From the NCBI GenBank assembly GCA_023473405.1, contig JAMCZD010000459.1, positions 1 through 6,873 on the forward strand: a stretch of 6,873 nucleotides of DNA. Direction: 5' to 3'. A model generated the notes under the pieces. That model worked only from the letters and a program-made list of their open reading frames with translations. It made no database searches and was not told where the DNA came from. This DNA comes from Candidatus Omnitrophota bacterium. Lineage in GTDB: Bacteria > Verrucomicrobiota > Verrucomicrobiia > Limisphaerales > UBA1319. The first letter of the stretch is position 1. Every line of letters starts with the position of its first letter. Below, one piece after another: positions 6,061 to 6,873 of the stretch. The position numbers and the translations under genes were made by a program.

Positions 6061-6651
6061 ATGAGCGAATCAACCAGCATCGATATCAAAGACGCAACGG
6101 CAAATCCAGCACCGCTTGGTCTGCTTGGTTTCGGCATGACAACCGTGCTGCTTAATATCCATAACGCCGGGTTTTTCGAGCTAAACTCGATGATCCTTGC
6201 CATGGGGATATTTTACGGCGGGATGTGCCAGGTCATCGCGGGCATCATGGAATGGAAGAAAAGGAACACCTTCGGGTTGGTCGCGTTCACTTCGTATGGA
6301 GCTTTCTGGCTGACCCTGGCCGCCTTGCTGGTGATGCCTAAACTCGGGTGGGCCGACAAATCGTCCACTGCCGGGATGGTGTGCTATCTGGTGATGTGGG
6401 GAATATTCACTCTGCTTCTGTTCGTGGGAACGCTCAGACTGAATTTTGCCTTGCAGTTCGTATTTGGTTCACTCACGGTTCTGTTTTTCCTGCTTGCCAT
6501 TGGGGATGCAACCGGGAATCCCGGACTCAAGGCGTTCAGCGGATTTGAAGGGATTATCTGCGGTGCGTCGGCCATATATGCCGGCATTGCCCAGGTGCTT
6601 AACGAAGTCTACGGCAAGACGGTGCTGCCACTTTGGCCGGTGAAGAAATAG
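6061..6651 (+). CDS. satP: acetate/succinate transporter, GPR1/FUN34/YaaH (SatP) family
   Basis: A 196-residue inner-membrane protein, close to the usual length of bacterial SatP (about 190). It moves acetate, and in characterised members succinate, across the membrane with protons. The family signature NPAPLGLLGFGMTTVLLN begins at residue 15, straight after a short soluble N-terminus. Six hydrophobic segments lie near residues 18-38, 43-63, 73-92, 105-124, 129-147 and 162-180. Further family motifs are AMGIFYGG (47-54), NTFGLVAFTSYGAFWLTLAA (69-88), LQFVFGSLTVLFFLLAIGD (131-149) and ICGASAIYAG followed by LNEVYGKTVLP near the end. The sequence resembles E. coli SatP along its whole length, and no key region is missing. 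The ATG at 6061 is preceded by a weak purine stretch (GAAAGAAA). It is probably transcribed on its own. A link to acetate released from glycans by the upstream secreted proteins is only a guess. Confidence 0.95.
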   Translation: MSESTSIDIKDATANPAPLGLLGFGMTTVLLNIHNAGFFELNSMILAMGIFYGGMCQVIAGIMEWKKRNTFGLVAFTSYGAFWLTLAALLVMPKLGWADKSSTAGMVCYLVMWGIFTLLLFVGTLRLNFALQFVFGSLTVLFFLLAIGDATGNPGLKAFSGFEGIICGASAIYAGIAQVLNEVYGKTVLPLWPVKK

Positions 6652-6809
6652 GCGCCTCGGACATGGGGAATCGAGCCAGGAAAAAAAATGTCAGCCTCTT
6701 TCGCTCTCGGCATAACAATCAACAGTTTTCTGAAAGAGATTGTCGATATGGGTGTGAGACAAAACTCTGGAAAAAATGATTGAAGCTCAGATTTTGCATG
6801 GGATAATAT
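6652..6809. other. non-coding stretch downstream of satP
   Basis: This is A/T-richer than the rest of the window. It has no open frame of note, no strong GC hairpin with a T-tract on the plus strand, and no RNA gene I can recognise. A short CTCG/CGAG pairing near 6656-6675 is too weak to call a terminator. Confidence 0.4.
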
Positions 6810-6873
6810 CTATTTAATCACCAATTCCAAGATCTCACCGAACGTTACGCCCAAGCCGTCATTGACCAAACCC
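6810..6873 (-). CDS. possible C-terminal end of a convergent gene, partial
   Basis: On the minus strand, from the window edge to a TAG at 6812-6810, the frame reads GLVNDGLGVTFGEILELVIK. This is protein-like, and its convergent orientation with satP is sensible. Only 20 codons are visible, so no family can be given. The plus strand is also open here (HQFQDLTERYAQAVID), but with an upstream stop at 6804-6806 and no start codon, so I prefer the minus reading. Confidence 0.25.
   Translation of the reverse strand, partial: GLVNDGLGVTFGEILELVIK

Noticed and set aside
6652..6690. Rho-independent terminator after satP
   Set aside because: The only pairing (CTCG with CGAG) is four bases and is followed by an A-tract instead of a T-tract on the plus strand.
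1..6873. CRISPR array or riboswitch
   Set aside because: No regularly spaced direct repeats and no recognisable riboswitch core were seen in any intergenic region.

Overview
The window looks like a chromosomal accessory region of a bacterium with fairly GC-rich coding DNA. Several things suggest Verrucomicrobiota, perhaps a Pedosphaera/Limisphaera-like lineage: weak or absent Shine-Dalgarno sites, secreted proteins of the DUF4838 and parallel beta-helix types, and a short excisionase-like helix-turn-helix protein of a style I associate with that phylum. This assignment is an inference from gene style; no marker gene is present.

Positions 1 to about 2110 are a graveyard of mobile and defence-type genes around one intact tRNA-Leu(UAA) gene. 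A perfect inverted repeat of at least 58 bp (1-58 and 607-664) carries the 5' end of an excisionase-like HTH gene in both arms, so two divergent copies of that gene start flank a small cassette. The cassette holds a truncated PIN-like fragment and a 95-residue unknown ORF that overlap as ATGA. The right-hand HTH gene (628-927) is complete. Just beyond it, on the minus strand, is a tyrosine recombinase reduced to a piece of its core-binding domain joined out of frame to its last 48 residues. The tRNA gene (1347-1434) follows. Then come a minus-strand VapC-like PIN toxin remnant, a run of tight hairpins (1804-1887) and one more possible minus-strand coding remnant.

Positions 2141 to 5865 hold a two-gene operon for secreted proteins that probably act on polysaccharide. 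The first encodes a DUF4838-type protein with a CBM9-like C-terminal domain that is cut off halfway. The second, whose ATG overlaps the first gene's TGA, encodes a large right-handed beta-helix protein (GH141-like N-terminal architecture) fused to a C-terminal PDZ domain. Both have signal peptides.

After a 195-bp gap comes satP (6061-6651), an intact six-helix acetate/succinate transporter of the GPR1/FUN34/YaaH family. It could handle acetate from fermentation or glycan deacetylation, but nothing in the sequence ties it to the upstream operon. The last 220 bases are mostly non-coding, with a possible C-terminal end of a convergent minus-strand gene at the right edge. I find no CRISPR array, no intact insertion sequence and no convincing new multi-gene system. 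The most unusual items are the inverted-repeat cassette, the collapsed integrase beside the tRNA, the hairpin cluster, and the truncated CBM9 domain at the operon overlap.
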